Assembly: GCF_900496995.4 (NCBI RefSeq)
Contig: NC_044014.1
Span: 14,658,501-14,722,500 of the forward strand
DNA from: Aquila chrysaetos chrysaetos
Taxonomy: Eukaryota; Chordata; Aves; Accipitriformes; Accipitridae
DNA length: 64,000 bases
Reading direction: 5' to 3'
Part shown: positions 13,742 to 28,334 of the stretch, in pieces
Position numbering within the stretch: position 1 is the stretch's first letter
How the letters are laid out: every line of letters starts with the position of its first letter
Translations under genes and position numbers: made by a program
The notes under the pieces: generated by a model
Told to the model about the DNA's origin: nothing
Database searches by the model: none
What the model saw: only the letters and a program-made list of their open reading frames with translations

Positions 13742-15903
13742 GCTCATCAAATCAAGACAACAAGCTGGTCAAATGACAACCCACACCCTGAGTTCAAACA
13801 TGCCTTCAGTCTTCAGTAGAACCCCTCCAATGAAGTTCAATTTTCAGCAAAGCCACATGAGATGATCCTTCCAGAGGGATAACTTGGCTTCTCTCCCTGG
13901 CCAGATCACCCTGCCCCATACCTTGCCTCAGGACACATCGCATGGCACAGCAAGCCCACATGGGGAGCTGACCCAGCCAAAAACTAACCATTCAAAATAA
14001 GAGGTAGGGAGAAGAAAAGTTGTGTTTTGGCCAAAAGAAATGGATTCTCTCATGTAGCCACCAGTGGTGGGGGAGGAAATGGGGGCCTGCAGCAGACCCA
14101 ACACTGATCAGCTCCAACCTCCTTTGAACTCACACTGAGTCACTAATTTGGGTCTAAATGACGACAGCAGGAACCGACAACTGCCAGCTCTTTCCTGCCA
14201 CTCGGTTCTGGTTAGAATTAGACTAATAATGCAACTCTACATCTCTCCTTCCTTTATCCCTACGCACAGGCACTCTGAGGTGAAACGCCTTGGTATCTGC
14301 ATGGGAGAGCTGGGAACATCAAGTAGAGGGATTTATCTCCACTAAGCCCTGCTGTGACTAGTAGACCATGCTGTCTTACATTAACAAGCAGATTTCTGCA
14401 GTGTTCAGGTTCTGTTCTCCTGCAGAGATTGCTGCGAAGGAGACGATGGGGACAGAAGGTGCCTCGTGCTCTTTAGGACTGCCCCACCACCACACACATG
14501 TCCAAAACAAGAGTAAGAAACAGTGAGACGGTTCCTGTGCCTCTGCACTTTACCTAACTGCAGTGGTCCTGGCTCCCTCAGGAAATCAGGTAAAAGCAGC
14601 AAGAAAACTGCCCAGGACACCATTTTACTGGCAGTGGACGCAAATCCATTAGCCAAAAGGACTGCTTAATTTAATATTTGTTTCCAGCCACTGGGGATTT
14701 CCTGAGGTTAGATGCTGGTTAATCAAGCCATAGAGCAGCCATTCAGCACCTGCCCCACAAAGTTTAAAAGCCTTCTTAAAAAAAATTAGGGACTTGCAGC
14801 AAAGCAATACTGCAAATTATGCTTCCAACACAATTTCCAATGCTTCTCTTTTTTTCTCTCTTTCTGGCACATCACCACCCACGTGAAAGCCAAAAAGAGA
14901 CTGTAGTACCTGGTTACACAAGGGTAGCCCATCACAGTAGCAATTCAAAAGCTTATTCCCTAATCCAGCAAAAGTTTTTAATCCAGAAGACTCATTATGG
15001 ATTGATTGACACATTTACCCATCCCAAAAGCCCTCCATTCACTACAGCAGCAACTTCATCAAGTGCATTGAGAACTTTGCTGTTGCATGTGCCTGGTGCA
15101 GTAGCTGGAGTTATTGCATCCAGCTGCACAGCATAAAGCTACAGGAAACAATTTCATTAGGGTCCAGTTAGGCTTAGACAGGTTGGTCTTTTTACATGCA
15201 AGGGCATAGTGGGGAATAGCTTTGGGTAATAATTTGAATGCATTGCTAAAACCATTATCTAAACTACAGATTCATATTTACAGGCACAGGCTTCCACCCA
15301 CCTCGCAGCAGCCCACACCGTCAGTTTAGAGTCTGGTATTTAAAGCATGGTGGTACTGGCAGCAAAGCTCCTCCAGGTTCCTACAGGAGCTTTAGGCACC
15401 GCAGGGACACGAGGGTCATTCCCCCTAGTTCACTACTTTCTGAATAATCCCTGGAAGCTTCCACTAGGCTTGTGATGGACTCAAAGAGAGAACATCTGCT
15501 GGAAAATCAGCCCTGCTTTGCTTTGTGCTTTGCAGTTTGCCTCCCACATAACTACTGGCCCACCCTGACCCAGGAAGAAAGCTTAAAGGCCACCGCACAA
15601 GATCCCTATTATGTTGATTTAGGGTAACCCTGTACGGAATATGGCACGAGTCTAATGATCCAACCACAAGAGATTTTGATTTTTTAAAAGGATAATTCAG
15701 TGTATCAGTTCAGCTAAACAGAAAGCCCTGTGTCATAATAAAGCTGTCATGATGTTCTAGAAATATGGTCTCACTGGAAGAACACATTGTAATTTTATAT
15801 CCAGCTATTTAAGATGAGGCCAAGCCCTGAGTGACAGACACTTTGATGAAACAACACATGAATTAAACATAATTATACTAGAAAAACAGTAAAACAGAAC
15901 TAA

Positions 15904-16380
15904 TCATCGAGGCCCCCGTGTTGTAGTGCGAGCAGTGACATTTGCATTGGCACAGGGCATTCCCATCCGGAGAGCTCCAAATCCTCCATGAATATCAGTA
16001 ATTAAATAGTCTGCAGCGCAGCCGGAGAGAGGCAAGTTTTGCTGCCCGTGGTTTTGCAGAAAGCGAGGTCGACATCCCGCCACGACCCGCAGGAGCCCCA
16101 GCTGCCTGCACAGCCCCACGTACTCCCTTCTGCCTGCGTGGGCAGGGGGCTTCTCCACCTCCTCTTTGCTCTCTGAAATGGCCACTGTGCCCTTTGCTTT
16201 ATTAGGCTTTTCCCACCGGAAAAGATGCTGCACACTCCAGCTAGATTCCTCCCAAAATTCAGACAGACCTAGGATCTGCAGTCGTAGTCTCACTAGGGAA
16301 GACTCGATGTATTTCCCCTCATGAAATGAAGATGTAATTTTACACGGGCCTGCCTGCCATAAACCTGTCTCCACATGCAA
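15904..16380 (-). other. 158-codon open frame of unknown status in NEURL1 intron 1
   Basis: The minus strand is open from ATG at 16380 to a stop at 15904. The right half of the translation is acidic and basic (SESKEEVEKPP); the left half contains CpG-richer sequence (about 16016-16110). No domain, signal peptide or membrane segment is seen and no family is recognised. Chance is the default explanation; an unannotated exon is possible. Confidence 0.2.
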
Positions 16381-17689
16381 TGTTCTCTCTATCCATATTT
16401 AATCTAGAAAAGAGAATATAATATAATAAAGGGTTCAGGAAAACTGCTTTTTTCTTGGTTTCCATGCAAGCTGGATCTCAAAACCCTTCTTTATGTCAAC
16501 AGCAGACAACTGTTTCATAGACTTCATCTAGCAGGGTTGGTAACTAACCTAAAAATGGCAGATGGAAGCATTAAATATTTATTGTACTAGAGTGCATTGA
16601 TTTTGGAAATTAACACTTTGCAAATTACTTCTGTGTGAACAGTAACTAAATAGTCAGGCACAGTCCAGTCCAGGTTCTGAGTAAGCTGCAACTCTTTTTG
16701 TAAAACGTATATATACATAAAAAATACTAAAGCAGAATGAACTAACACTTCTCTCCTGATTTCCATCTGCACACATCAAATTGCTCTGCAATCATCAATT
16801 AAAATTAATTAAAACTTTGGAATGGTTTTCCACATAAAGTTGGAATGGTGGGAGCCCTTGTGGCGGGCACTCAGGCATCACGCCAGTTAAGCTTGCAGGG
16901 AGCAGGAGCAGATGATGCATTGCTTTAAAATACCAAGGACTCCGTGACCTCGTGTTCCCAGTGCTACTAATGCTGGGATTGAACTGGTGGTAACAGAAGG
17001 ATTGAACTGGTGCTTGTAACAGGGGGAAACCATGAGAAAAGTGCAACTGGTACAGCCCTTGCAGGCTCCACATGTGTTCCAGGAGTGCAATCATAAATAG
17101 CATAAAGCTGCTATTTGCTTTTGTGCTCTCTTGTCCATGTAGGAATAGATTTGCTCAAGAGATATTGCAGTTTTATTCCCTTAAGCAGAATATTGATCTC
17201 CCACTTGTGCTATTGCACTAGCAGTAATGAGACTCACGTGGTCTTTTCTTTAGTAGACCCCTTTTAAAAGAAAATATGTTTTAACTCTGCTTTAAAAGTA
17301 GCTTCTTTTTCCAGAACTACAGGTCTTTCTTTCAAACACTGTCCCATATCCCTTCCAGGACCCTTCTCCCATTCGCAGTACCTGCATACTCAGGACCTCA
17401 TGAAGGTAAGCATGTCCTATTCATTAAGGCAAGAGCTGAAGCCTTGTTAAAGTGAATTGTTGGTTGTATATTAGTGAATTGGAAGCTTTGGGTACCATTC
17501 TGCAAGCTTTCCTTCTTCAGCACAGACTGCTATACACTATATTTTGTTACCGTAGCTGGATTTTTTCCACGCTCTGACTACATCACTGCTTTTTTACTTT
17601 CTCCCTTCCCCCAAAACATATGTACTTAAAAACCCACCAGAAATGAACAAACCCACCTACACAGGGACGGTGAGTGTGTAAATCAGACT

Positions 17690-18120
17690 CCGAGCTCTTC
17701 TTGCGGCTGTGGTGATGAAAGGGCAGCGGCTCCCCACAGACTGTCCTCAGGAATAAGGAGCTTATTCTCATTTGACGGGCAATGCTGGGCTTTGCTGTGG
17801 TGGTCAGGGGGGCACAGAGGAGATGGTCTCTCCCCCCCAGCCGGTGAGCAATCCTGACCCCACCGCACAGCCTGTCCCCAGGTACCAGCCGGCTGCAGCG
17901 GTACCTGGGGGGGGGGAACGCAGAGCTGGCTCCCCAGCAGCACCAGCACCCGCAGCACAAACCCAACTGAGGCACTGGGCAGTGGAGGAGAAATCGGGGG
18001 GCTCCTCTGGTTTAACCCTGCCAAGTGAGGGCAGGGTGCTGCTGAGAGCATAGGAGAGGGCTCTTAGGTGCACGGGAGCGGTGGTACTCTGCACAGCCGC
18101 AGTTAGGAGCTCGGGTGGGA
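17690..18120. other. GC-rich intronic segment
   Basis: A GC-rich interval with overlapping short open frames in several phases, including a 9-base G run (near 17908-17917). No coding pattern is recognised and CpG is only moderately raised. Confidence 0.3.
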
Positions 18121-18236
18121 TGCAGATGTGCTGGCAGGGCTGTGCTCATTTTATTGTGTGCACGTGCACGCAGGCTTCTGTTTGCTTTCTCCCTCTCTCT
18201 CCCATTCCAAGGTGCAGATTGGGTTCATGTCCCCAA

Positions 18237-18252
18237 GAGCTCCTAGGAGCTC
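18237..18252. repeat. Perfect 16-bp palindrome
   Basis: GAGCTCCTAGGAGCTC equals its own reverse complement. It contains nested SacI- and AvrII-type 6-mers. No role is evident. Confidence 0.6.
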
Positions 18253-19289
18253 GTGAGCGAGTTTGCAGAAGAAGATGAAGAGAACGAGGCTGCCAGGGGA
18301 CTTTAATGAGAGCTACTTCTATTCTCGTGGTGCAGTTAAGAGTCACATAATGAAACAGAGGCTGGTTTGTTTGTTTTTTAATGAGCTCTATTTATATTTG
18401 ACTTTAACTATCCTCATTCATTTTCTCTGAATCAAACCTCTACTGCTGAAATCCTGTGCATCAGAGTTAATAAAGGGCAGCCATAATCTGATTTACTGCA
18501 TAGTTCCAAGCACAAACGTACTCACAGGAGGGGCTGATAGTTTACAGCAGCAATGTTTAAAGCAGAAGAATTGACAGCAAAATTGAACATAACTTCTCAG
18601 CTGCCTTGCAGAAAGCTGAAGTAATCCCGCAGACTTGTCTGGAGGCATTTTTCTTCCATGGTGTTGTAACACCAAGAGGTTAAGGCTGCTGTTAAAGCTA
18701 TTCTTCTGGTTTGCAAACTGGAAGCTGGTGAAAAGCAGGTGCCTTATCCAACAGATTTTGTCTGGCTGTAAGGGACGCCTGAGTTTCAAGATGTCAGAGA
18801 GAGAGGAAAATCAAAGGAATCGCATGTGAACCAATCCAAAGAATGCAAGATCTTCAAGCTTTTTACCTTCAATAATGTAGGAAAAAAACCTAAAATAAAT
18901 CAAGGGGGTTTGTGGCTCACTCCCTATGTAGAGGATTAAAAGAAAAATCAGCAGTACCATTCCCTTGACTTCTTCCCCTCCTTAAAACAGAGAAGCCACT
19001 GTTTACAACATGGCTAGAAGTCTGAAATGGAGGTTTTCTCCTTGGAGGAAGAAATTTTGCCCCTATCTCCATATTTAAGCTTTTAAACAAACACAGCCTC
19101 ATTCTAGAGGAGCAGCTGTGTAATTAAGCCAATTTTGGGATGAACAGTGCGATTCAAGAGCCAAATACTATCTTAATTATATATATTAATATTCTGCTAA
19201 GAAGATGCTTATCAAAAAAAAGATAATTCATGTTATTGCACAAGGAAGGCCACTAAAAATATAAAAATAACAGAGAGGGGTGCCAGTCC

Positions 19290-19890
19290 GAGACACAGCA
19301 GATGACTGCACGAGCGTGAAAGCGGCTCCCAGCTGCAGAGGAAGCGCCCAGCGAGTGAGAGCTAACGCCCGCATCTCAGCAAGAAGAGACTGGCCAAAAG
19401 TCATCTGTTGTCAGAGGTGAATACTGAATGAGGGACTTCTGTGTCAAAGGGAGAGTTGCTCCACGGCTGCCCCAGCTGCTTAGGAAGGATTTTTGGCTGC
19501 GCTCTCTTCTATTTTTCTGTGAAGGCATGCAAAAAGGAGCGTATTCACAGAAACAGGCAGCAAAGGGAGAACTGGAGGTCAGGATGGGGAGGTTAGAGAG
19601 AGGAGTCTCATGTGCTGGATTGGGCACTGGGGTGCCTTCCTATAGTGGTGACACACTTCAGTCCCCATCTGTAGACCACCCCGATTGCCGGGAGATGGGT
19701 GAGGGGCAGAAGCTGGCGCTGGGTGGCTGGCAGGGGGAGCCTGGCTGGCAGATACGGAGCGGCCAGTGCACAGGGGATGGGAGCGGTGCAGATTAGGAGC
19801 TGCGGAGCAACATCTGTCACTGCCCCGGACCGGACAGAGCATCTCTCGCCAGCGATCGCGCACTGCTCTCCCGCCTCTAACTGAGTGTGC
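19290..19890. other. Intronic segment with two CpG clusters
   Basis: CpG clusters lie at about 19290-19375 (GAGCGTGAAAGCGGC, GAAGCGCCCAGCGAG) and about 19755-19875 (CCCCGGACCGGAC, CCAGCGATCGCGC). No exon is recognised. It may be an intronic enhancer or a weak alternative promoter. Confidence 0.3.
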
Positions 19891-22800
19891 ATTGCAAAAC
19901 CGCAGCATCACCTGATCAAGAGAGAGAAGAAGGGATTTCCTTGTGGGTTAGGAAGCCGCAATGGGGTGTGAAACTCCTGATTCCCATTATGGACAAAAAA
20001 ATAACACAAGGTCTCAGAAAGGCCAGAGCTGCCTTGCTTGAATTGAAACACTGATTTAAAGGGAGTTTGCAACTGCACAACGGCAAGAGCCCTCTGGTCC
20101 CAGGTGCGCGAGGTAAGGTTGGGGGAATTTCTGGCTCACAGCTTCACCGTGGGGCCCTGCGCTCCCGTCAGCCCCGAGAAGCGGGGCTGGCTCCATGTGT
20201 GAATGCGAGATCTCCAAGGAAAACCCAGGTGCTGCAGGAAGCAGGGCTGGGAATACAAAAGCATTGCTCTTTCTGCTGAACAGGCAATGAACCGGCGTCG
20301 TGCAGAGGTGCTATTCAGGATGAGACTGCGGTGCAAGTGCAGAAACGCCTGAGCTGGCTCAGGTCAAGGCTGCAGCGCAGCTGCATCAACCACCCCGGGG
20401 GGGGGGCAGGGTACCCCCCTGAAATCCCCACAGGTGAAAAGAGGATTGCACGCATTAGGATGAGCTGGCGTGGTCCTACTTGTCATGGACACTGAGTCTC
20501 AGGCTGAACTCCACCCTGGGCTGTGACCAATGAGAAAGTCTGCTAATGTCACATATGACAGTGCTTTGCATTTCGTGATGTTTGTGGGAACAAAATGACA
20601 GCCAGCTCTTCAGCTAGACCAAGTCAGAATCAGGTCTAAACCATCCCGGATAGTTTCACATTTGGTTTTGCAAAATCAGAGCTCAGTGAAGAGCCACAGA
20701 GACATGTCTGTTAAGCAATGACAAGGAGAGGATTTAGGTCTGTTCTTGCCACCCATACATTTTTACTTGGAGACCCCAAAGTGCCATGAGAGGGCATGCA
20801 GAAAAACTTCACTTACCCCTCCTGCCCTTTGATTCTCTCCAGGAAGCACGAGCTTCACCCCATCTCTCTGCAGCAGAAACATGCCAGGAATATTGGGGAG
20901 AAAGATCATTTTCCTATCCCAAGCTGGTTTAAAAAATGATGCCTACAAATGTTTAAGAACTCAGTATCCAAATGACATGTGGCAGAAAGACAGCAACTTG
21001 GCTGTCCTAGAGAGAAATGCTCTATTCCGCATACAGCAGAAGGAAGGGCAGCTTGAGGGCTGAGCTCCCATTTAGCTGAGTCATTTGTCCAAATTCCCAT
21101 GTCCTACTAAGCCACGGGCCATGGTGGTGAGGAACAGCTGCTCAGTTCCCTCTACTGCAGAACAATTTGGATGCAGAGACAAACTTCACCTTCAAATCAA
21201 ACCCAAGACCCACGGCATGAAGGCCGTCACGCCGCACAGGAAAAGTAGCAACATTTTGCCTTAGGGCTGGAATTGCATCCCCATGGCCCAGTGACCCCAG
21301 TGTCTCCTTCACAAAGCAGAAAACTCACCAGTGCCTTCCAGTGGGCTCCCAGGAGCCCACTACAGGGATGGGATGGGATGGGGGGCAATTCAGTAAGGGG
21401 ACCCCAGACATTCCGTTTTAATCTCTAAAAGGTTTACGAAATGCTTCTCTCACCCAGCACAGGAGAGGTTCACCTGCACGCTTTTGACACTACAGAGGTA
21501 GAGCAGTGTTTCGGACTTTGCCTCTTGCAGCTTGTCACACACAAGGCTAACAGCCCCAGTGCTTTCCCCTGGGAAGGGGAGATGTAAGGGCACCCATCTC
21601 ACAAACAAACATTGGATTGTTACTCATCTTAACTACACGGAGGGCCAAGGTCTCATTAATTAGCACTGACATTTACAACGGAGGTCATGAGATATGAGCG
21701 ATATGAAGATGGATGAATTCCAAGAGGATCTGGTAGCAAAAAAGGGCTGTGGGGGACGGTTGTTTTTTTTTTTTATTCTGAGTTTTCCTTGTAAAGAGAG
21801 ATTATTGACATTTGAACCCCCTTTTGCATTAGAATAGGAAAAATTGCAGTCTGTCTTTTGCCAGGTATCTAATTTGCAAGGTGCTGCACACTGCTGAAAT
21901 GAAAAAGGGACCCTTGGACTGGTCAGTCTCCAGTCACTGGACTTGTGTGTGGACCTGAAGGTCACAGATCAGGAGATGTTTTGCTGAAAAGGTCTGCCTT
22001 AGCTTTGGTTCAGAGGATTTCCAAAAAAATGCAAAAGTCCACCAATTGTCTGCCTCTACTGAAGCAGGGTCAAGCCCATGCTAAAATAAAACTACCTGCT
22101 CTTTCAGACTTTCATCCCAAACCAGAATAAGCTTATTTTGATGCTCTTGGGGACTTGGCTGTTTCCACTGTCTTTCATGTGCTCCAGTTGACATTATCAG
22201 GCATTCAGATTCCTTGGATGAGACCCTCGGGCATCGACCAGTGGGATTAAACTAAAGATCAGTTGAAAACAAAAGCATTGGTGGTTCTTTTCTACACTTT
22301 CTGGTTTTTGAGCCATTAGGTCATATTTCTTTTATACCTTGCAGCTTTTCTCTGTAACAGAGAAGTATATAAAATTGAGGGGGGGTTAAACAAAAGCTAG
22401 GATTCTCGTGTAATCCCTTCAGTCCAGCAGCTGAGGCTTTAGGAAAAAAATCAGTTATCATTAGAGCTAGAAAAGCTGCCTCAATTCATGACTCTTCTAT
22501 ATGAAATGCCAATAGCAGAAACAACTGCCCTGTTTCCAAGCACTAAGTAACCCCATTTCTCACCTTCATCCCTACTGTGTTGCTGATCCCTAGGAAAGGG
22601 TCATCAGAATTCAACAGAGAAACCCAAATCTGGTTCTTGAGAGGTAAGTGATACTGGGGCAGGGGAAGCCTAGCAGAAGGGGAGCAGATCCTGTACTTGA
22701 TCCCAGCCCAGAAGCAGATCCTCCACCACCACCCCAACCTCCACATCCTCTCCAGGGTGAAGATGGGAGGGTCACACTCACACAGAGCTCTGGGGTCTCC

Positions 22801-24095
22801 TCTCCTCTCCCCTTCTTAATCTGTAGATTCAAAACTCACAAGACATGAGCATGCCATTAGGATAGAGGGCAGAAGGGTTAATATCTGCAATCTGCATCCC
22901 CCGGGCAGGCAGGAGGACACTTACTGTATGTCTCTGACAAATGCCATCAGTGGGCAGGGACAACACTCTCCCTTTATTTAAAACCTTATTTAAACCAAGT
23001 CAGAAAACCCTGCCACCACTGCTGTGGTTTTCCAAAGCACAATATACAAAACGCTAACAAGCGCTATGATCCTCAAAACAGCTTTCCTCTCTCCTTTTGC
23101 CATCCTGCTAATCGTGATGTCTGGGGCTATAAAAAGGCACAGCACAAGAGCATGTCTCATTCTGATCTGCTTCCGTGTTTATAACCATCGCTTATCTAAT
23201 GACACTTAGGAAGTGTTACCAAGGAGACTATTTGCATCCTGCACGATGTTGCTAAAGCAACACTGCTAAATTAGATGCAGCGCTCTTAGCCTTCACCTAC
23301 TGTATTTGCATTGCTATTAAAATGAAATAGTCACAGGCTTAAACTATATTTGGGTCATTCACTCATCCAAACACCTGAAAATAGTCCAATGGCAGCAGCT
23401 ATGGAGTTCCCCCTTAAATCTAGCACATCTAGGTCTCCATCTCTTACATGTATTTCTAGCTTTCCTGTCAATGTGACCTGCAGACAAAGCAAGCCATCTT
23501 TTCTTTCATACTATAACCTTCCTCCACAGGACATGTCTTCCCTATACGTTTGGCTTTTATTTGAATACATCAGGAGATTTTAACTGTCATAAATAATTAC
23601 AGCATCTTAGTATTTGGTGGAGCATGGCAGAAGGCAATTTGTAAGTAGCATTAATTTTTGAGGCACAAGATGGCTCAGAGGCACTGGAAATGCGACAACT
23701 TGCCTGAAGTTTATGGGTCAACTGTTCATCCTCACCCCGAGTCTTTGTTCAGCTGTAAAGAGTCGCCATTCAAGGGCTTCAGGATGGCCCATGGAAAGAT
23801 TAAAAGGCTAAATAATGACTAATAGGGTAAAATAGTAATTAAGGAGGTGATAATAAAATCAAAAGAATTTAAGACTATTAAGAACTATAAACAAGCTATA
23901 AACAAAAATAAAGGCCAGGGGCTATTTTAGGTGAAGTTACAGAATAAATTAAACAAAGATGCACAAAAGACTACTGGTAGGAGGGAGAGTGAGCAAAAGG
24001 AACCAAGAGGTGTGTTTGCCGTGGTTTCCAAGACAAGTAACAGCTTCTCTAGAGTTCGGACATTTGTCAACATGCTAAAAAACATACTTAAAATA

Positions 24096-24108
24096 TGCCC
24101 CCCCCCCC
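24096..24108. repeat. C homopolymer, about 13 bases
   Basis: An isolated C run in otherwise AT-rich intron sequence. Confidence 0.85.
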
Positions 24109-27100
24109 ATGTTAATGTAGAAATATGGACAACTGTCAGGAACTTTACAGCAAATATTACAATTGTTTAACAATATATTATACGCAGTTGTACATATACA
24201 ACAAATATAATTTAACTGTATTCTTCATGATACCAAGCAATGTCACAAGCAAAGACACGAGGCTGTCTGAACTCAGCTCAAGTAGTCTGGTGCGAATCTA
24301 GAGCAATGTATTACCCCCGCAGCTTTCTATTCTGACGGTCTGAGCAGGACACTTTGGACAACACCACATAATAATAAAATACCATCCTACCATTACCTAG
24401 CTGGAACTCTCCATCACTATTTAATATATTTATTCCAAAAATAACTCCTGCTTTTAACACTTTCAAATTTAACAGATAAACTCAGGCAAGGACATAAACA
24501 CTTGGCATCTGTCACTGAATTCAAACAGCTCCCTGAATCAGAGCAAAAGTACCCTGTTCCAGCTCTGCTTCAATGCATAATATAGTTTGGGTGCCTCTTA
24601 TTAATAAATCCTTGCTTTAGCCCAGAAGCACTACTAAAAAGCACACCTGGGAGCATTTTACTATATATAAAACCTCTGTTCCAACAGCAAATTTGATCTG
24701 CCTGCAGAATCTAATCACGAGAAGGTAGTTCTCCTTCCTGCTGAATGGGCTACAGCATGAGAAAGCCCAGCACTTGTAATTGCTTATGCCCGGGAATTTA
24801 AGCTGAATTACCAGAATCTGGGCTGGTAAAGAATTTGCTAGCAGTATCAGGCCCCAGTTCAGCCAGGCAGGTACATCCTTTGGCTCTTGTGCTTTTAACA
24901 TTTCAGGACGCTTTTCAGAGGGCTGCAAGAGACAGAAGTGCCCAGCTGAGTCAGCGGTAGCTGAACGCCATCGACTCCTCTCAGGATGCTGCCGATGCTT
25001 TGTCAAAGAGAGAGGGGGTGACGTGGGTAGATGGAGGTGAACGCCTGCTCAGCTGCGTTGATGGACTGGGAATACAGGGGGAAGCCCTCAAGTCCCAGCA
25101 TTTCCCTAGGAGGCAAAACTGGATCCTGAGTCTGGATCACATGAACTCTATGGGATTTGATGGGTGTAGGACTACTGTGTTCAACAGATGAATTGAGTGT
25201 CTTCCTCCTGCTGAATTGTTGTGCAAAATATAAATAAATCATTTTACCTCCCTAGACATCAGCCTATTTTAGGATGAGGGGATGGCACAAGCTCTTTCCT
25301 GCCTCCCTGCAACAGCTGCAGTGAGGCTTAATTCCTCAAGTTTTGTCATTGCTTTATCTCCTCCACAAGAAGGTGTGATAAAGGCACAGAAGAGGATTTC
25401 TGTAGTTGATCATGGCTGGAGAACATGTGTGTGCCCACCACCACGCTCCACGGAGCTGCCTGGACACGTGCCGACACGGTGCTGATGATAAGAGAGCCTC
25501 CTCCAAGCCAGGTGGTGGGGAAGCCACCCTGCAGCAGGTGAGCAGTGCGAGGGTTTGAACAAACACTCAAAGTCTTCCTAACTCCCCTCATACAGCAAAA
25601 GAGGAGGGTTCAAGTCTCGTGGGGCTCCAGATCTACAACAGCCATACTCCCTCACACCTCCTCCCATGGCTGCCGCAAGAAAACTGTACAAAAGCTTAGA
25701 AAGCGATCTGCAGTCCTCTGTGGGAAAGGGTTATTCCTGTCCACACACAAAGGCTGCAGAAGGTCGTTTTTAGCTGCCCCTGCTCCAGGGGAGCCTTCCC
25801 AGGGCTCAGCCCTCCTCACTGACTTCAGGTGCCCCATGTGAAACGGGCTGGGGAGGGCTCCAAGGAAGGGTCAGAAATTAGGATTTGCATCACCAGCAAG
25901 GCAGAAAGAGAGGGGTGGAGAGGAGGTATCATCCTTGCCACCAGCCAACTCCTTCTCCCATGGGAAATAAGATCAAAAGGAAAAAGAGGTTTTCTCTGTG
26001 CTAGCTATGCCTCTGTGAAATTTTCTAAGGACTTTCTGTTGGGTTTGGATCAGGTTGTAGACCTGTGTCGACAGAGCCCATACTGTATGATGCGTCTGGA
26101 TTATTTATTAGCAAAAGGGATCCCTCTGCAATCAACCATGTAGAGCACCTTATTAAAACATGTCCCGCTCCCTATCTGACCCAATGGAGTTGGCATGAAG
26201 AAGTTCTCACCACACCCTAAGAAACACCGCTGGGCTGCAAATTATCATTATGTCCCTCGTCTCAGTTCCTACATGGCCTTATCTAAACTATGTCATAAAT
26301 CTTCTGGGTTTTATCTGAACTCTCCTCCTCCTAGTGACAGTGTGTACTTCTGAATAATGTTGTCTCCATATAAACTACAAGGGGCACAGCCATAATGCTC
26401 CAGCAGAAGCAAGGGAAGCAGTGGGAAAATAGCTAAAAGCTACGCTGAACTGTTTTCCTACTTGTAATCTTCTGTCATATTCCGAGTTGGAAGATTAGAT
26501 AACAAGACTATTTATAGCTGCATTGCTGGGTGTGGATCACAAAACCTTTATTGTAAGACCACGGCAAGTATGAAATTTTAATTTTGCCTGCCACTTCCCT
26601 GTGTCACAGCTTCATTTGCAGCAAAGCATTTTTTCTTTCACAGTGGGGTCATTAATAATGGATGTAGCACTAACATTTCCAAATTGGGAGTTTACCCTCA
26701 GTCTCTGTTCCCACCCATCGCTTGGTAATTTGTCCTCCTTGGCTTCGTGTTGGACTGACAACCGGAGACTGACAATATCTGCTGAGCCACCAAACACAGA
26801 TTGCGTGGGCAAGAGTGACCAGAGCTCGCTCCACTCACTGCTACAGGTCCCACCTGCAGGACTTCTCTGGTTGAAACCTCAAGCTGCTTTTTAATCTCTG
26901 CTAAGTCCTCCATTGCATGCCAATAGGGTCTGAGAACAACTGTCCAAAGGAAATGCACTGAACACCAGATGATCTCCACAGGCCATGAGGCACCCAGCAG
27001 ATGGTGAGAACTTTCTGCCACAACTAACGCAGGGCAGATTTCAAGCGGAGGAGCAAAGCTCTCAGCTGCCAGTACTTATCACTTGGCATCTTAACTCTAA

Positions 27101-27592
27101 ACGTTTAAAAACAAAAGGTATTCACGGATTTAAATAGGGACAACTTTTTGCACCTTTATTTTATTTTATGCCTGTTGAGGAATGTAATTGTTGAAGGGTT
27201 GTACTGTTAAAACAGGTACACTAAATTATATACAGAGATGGGAGTGGGAATGTAGAAATCCAGTACTAACGTCAGAGGTTACCCACATCCCTTATAATGT
27301 GTTCGCTGCATTTTTTAATAAAGTAAATTATTTCAACTACTCCTCTTTCTGTATTTGCTGAAATGCTGCAACATAATTAGTGAGGCACATTTCCTCTTTT
27401 CCATTTTCTATCACATCTATTCAAGCGACTCACTCACATAATACACCGATTCTCTTTGCAACATTTACAGTAATTTGTATCCTGTCTTCTACAGTGACTG
27501 AATATTTCTATGGGAAACCATCTCTTCTTACCTAGTAAATACTTGTTAAGTACAAAAAACAGGCATCATCATGGACAAAAATGATCCTGCAA

Positions 27593-27614
27593 GATAGATA
27601 GATACATACATACT
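27593..27614. repeat. Short GATA/CATA tetranucleotide repeat
   Basis: About three GATA units run into three CATA units in NEURL1 intron 1. Confidence 0.7.
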
Positions 27615-28272
27615 TAAAAACGCAATGGCACCAGTTGCTCAAATCAAAGAAATCCTGAGTAATACCAATACAATTAAATGCTGTATTAAACAGGTATCCC
27701 TTAAGGAGGAGATTTGAGCTAACCTTCTGATGAAGAGTTGGAATCTGGATGGTAAATAAGCTCTGGATCTACAGGTGCTTGGCTTATCTGGCAAATGCCT
27801 CTCCAGTAGCAAGTTAAGACTCTAACACTAAGCTTTACATTAGATGGTGTTGATGAGCAGCAGAGCACAAAACACAGTCACGTCTCCATCCAAGTAGCAG
27901 TTAAAGGGAAATCAAGCAGAGCTTATGCCTAACAGAGGATAAAAGATGATCAGTGGGGTTTTTAAATCGTATGTTGACATATGGGAAGTCAATGTAAATT
28001 AGAATGAATCAAGCATAACATGATCACGTTTCTTCCGACTGGGTCAGGGTGCGAGCTACAGCTCTGAAGTAGGGTGAAGCCAGAGCAATGTCCAGACAGG
28101 GGCTGCTCGCAAAGACTTTCATGGTCCCATTCAGCTCCCCAAGTAAGAAACCAATGCCCCAAAAGTGCCCCTGATTAATTCCACTGGGAAAAAGGATCCC
28201 AGATTTCCAGCTTTGCTTAGCATCCCATGGTCCCTTGTCTCTCCAGAAGCCAGGCTCCTTCTTTGCTACCCC

Positions 28273-28334
28273 ACTGGCTAGTTACTGACACTGGCACTGG
28301 CTAGTTATTTACACTGGCACTAGCTAGTTACAGA
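28273..28334. repeat. 23-bp minisatellite, about 2.7 copies
   Basis: Units ACTGGCTAGTTACTGACACTGGC, a second copy with TTATTTAC, and a partial third (ACTAGCTAGTTAC) start at 28273, 28296 and 28319. Confidence 0.85.
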
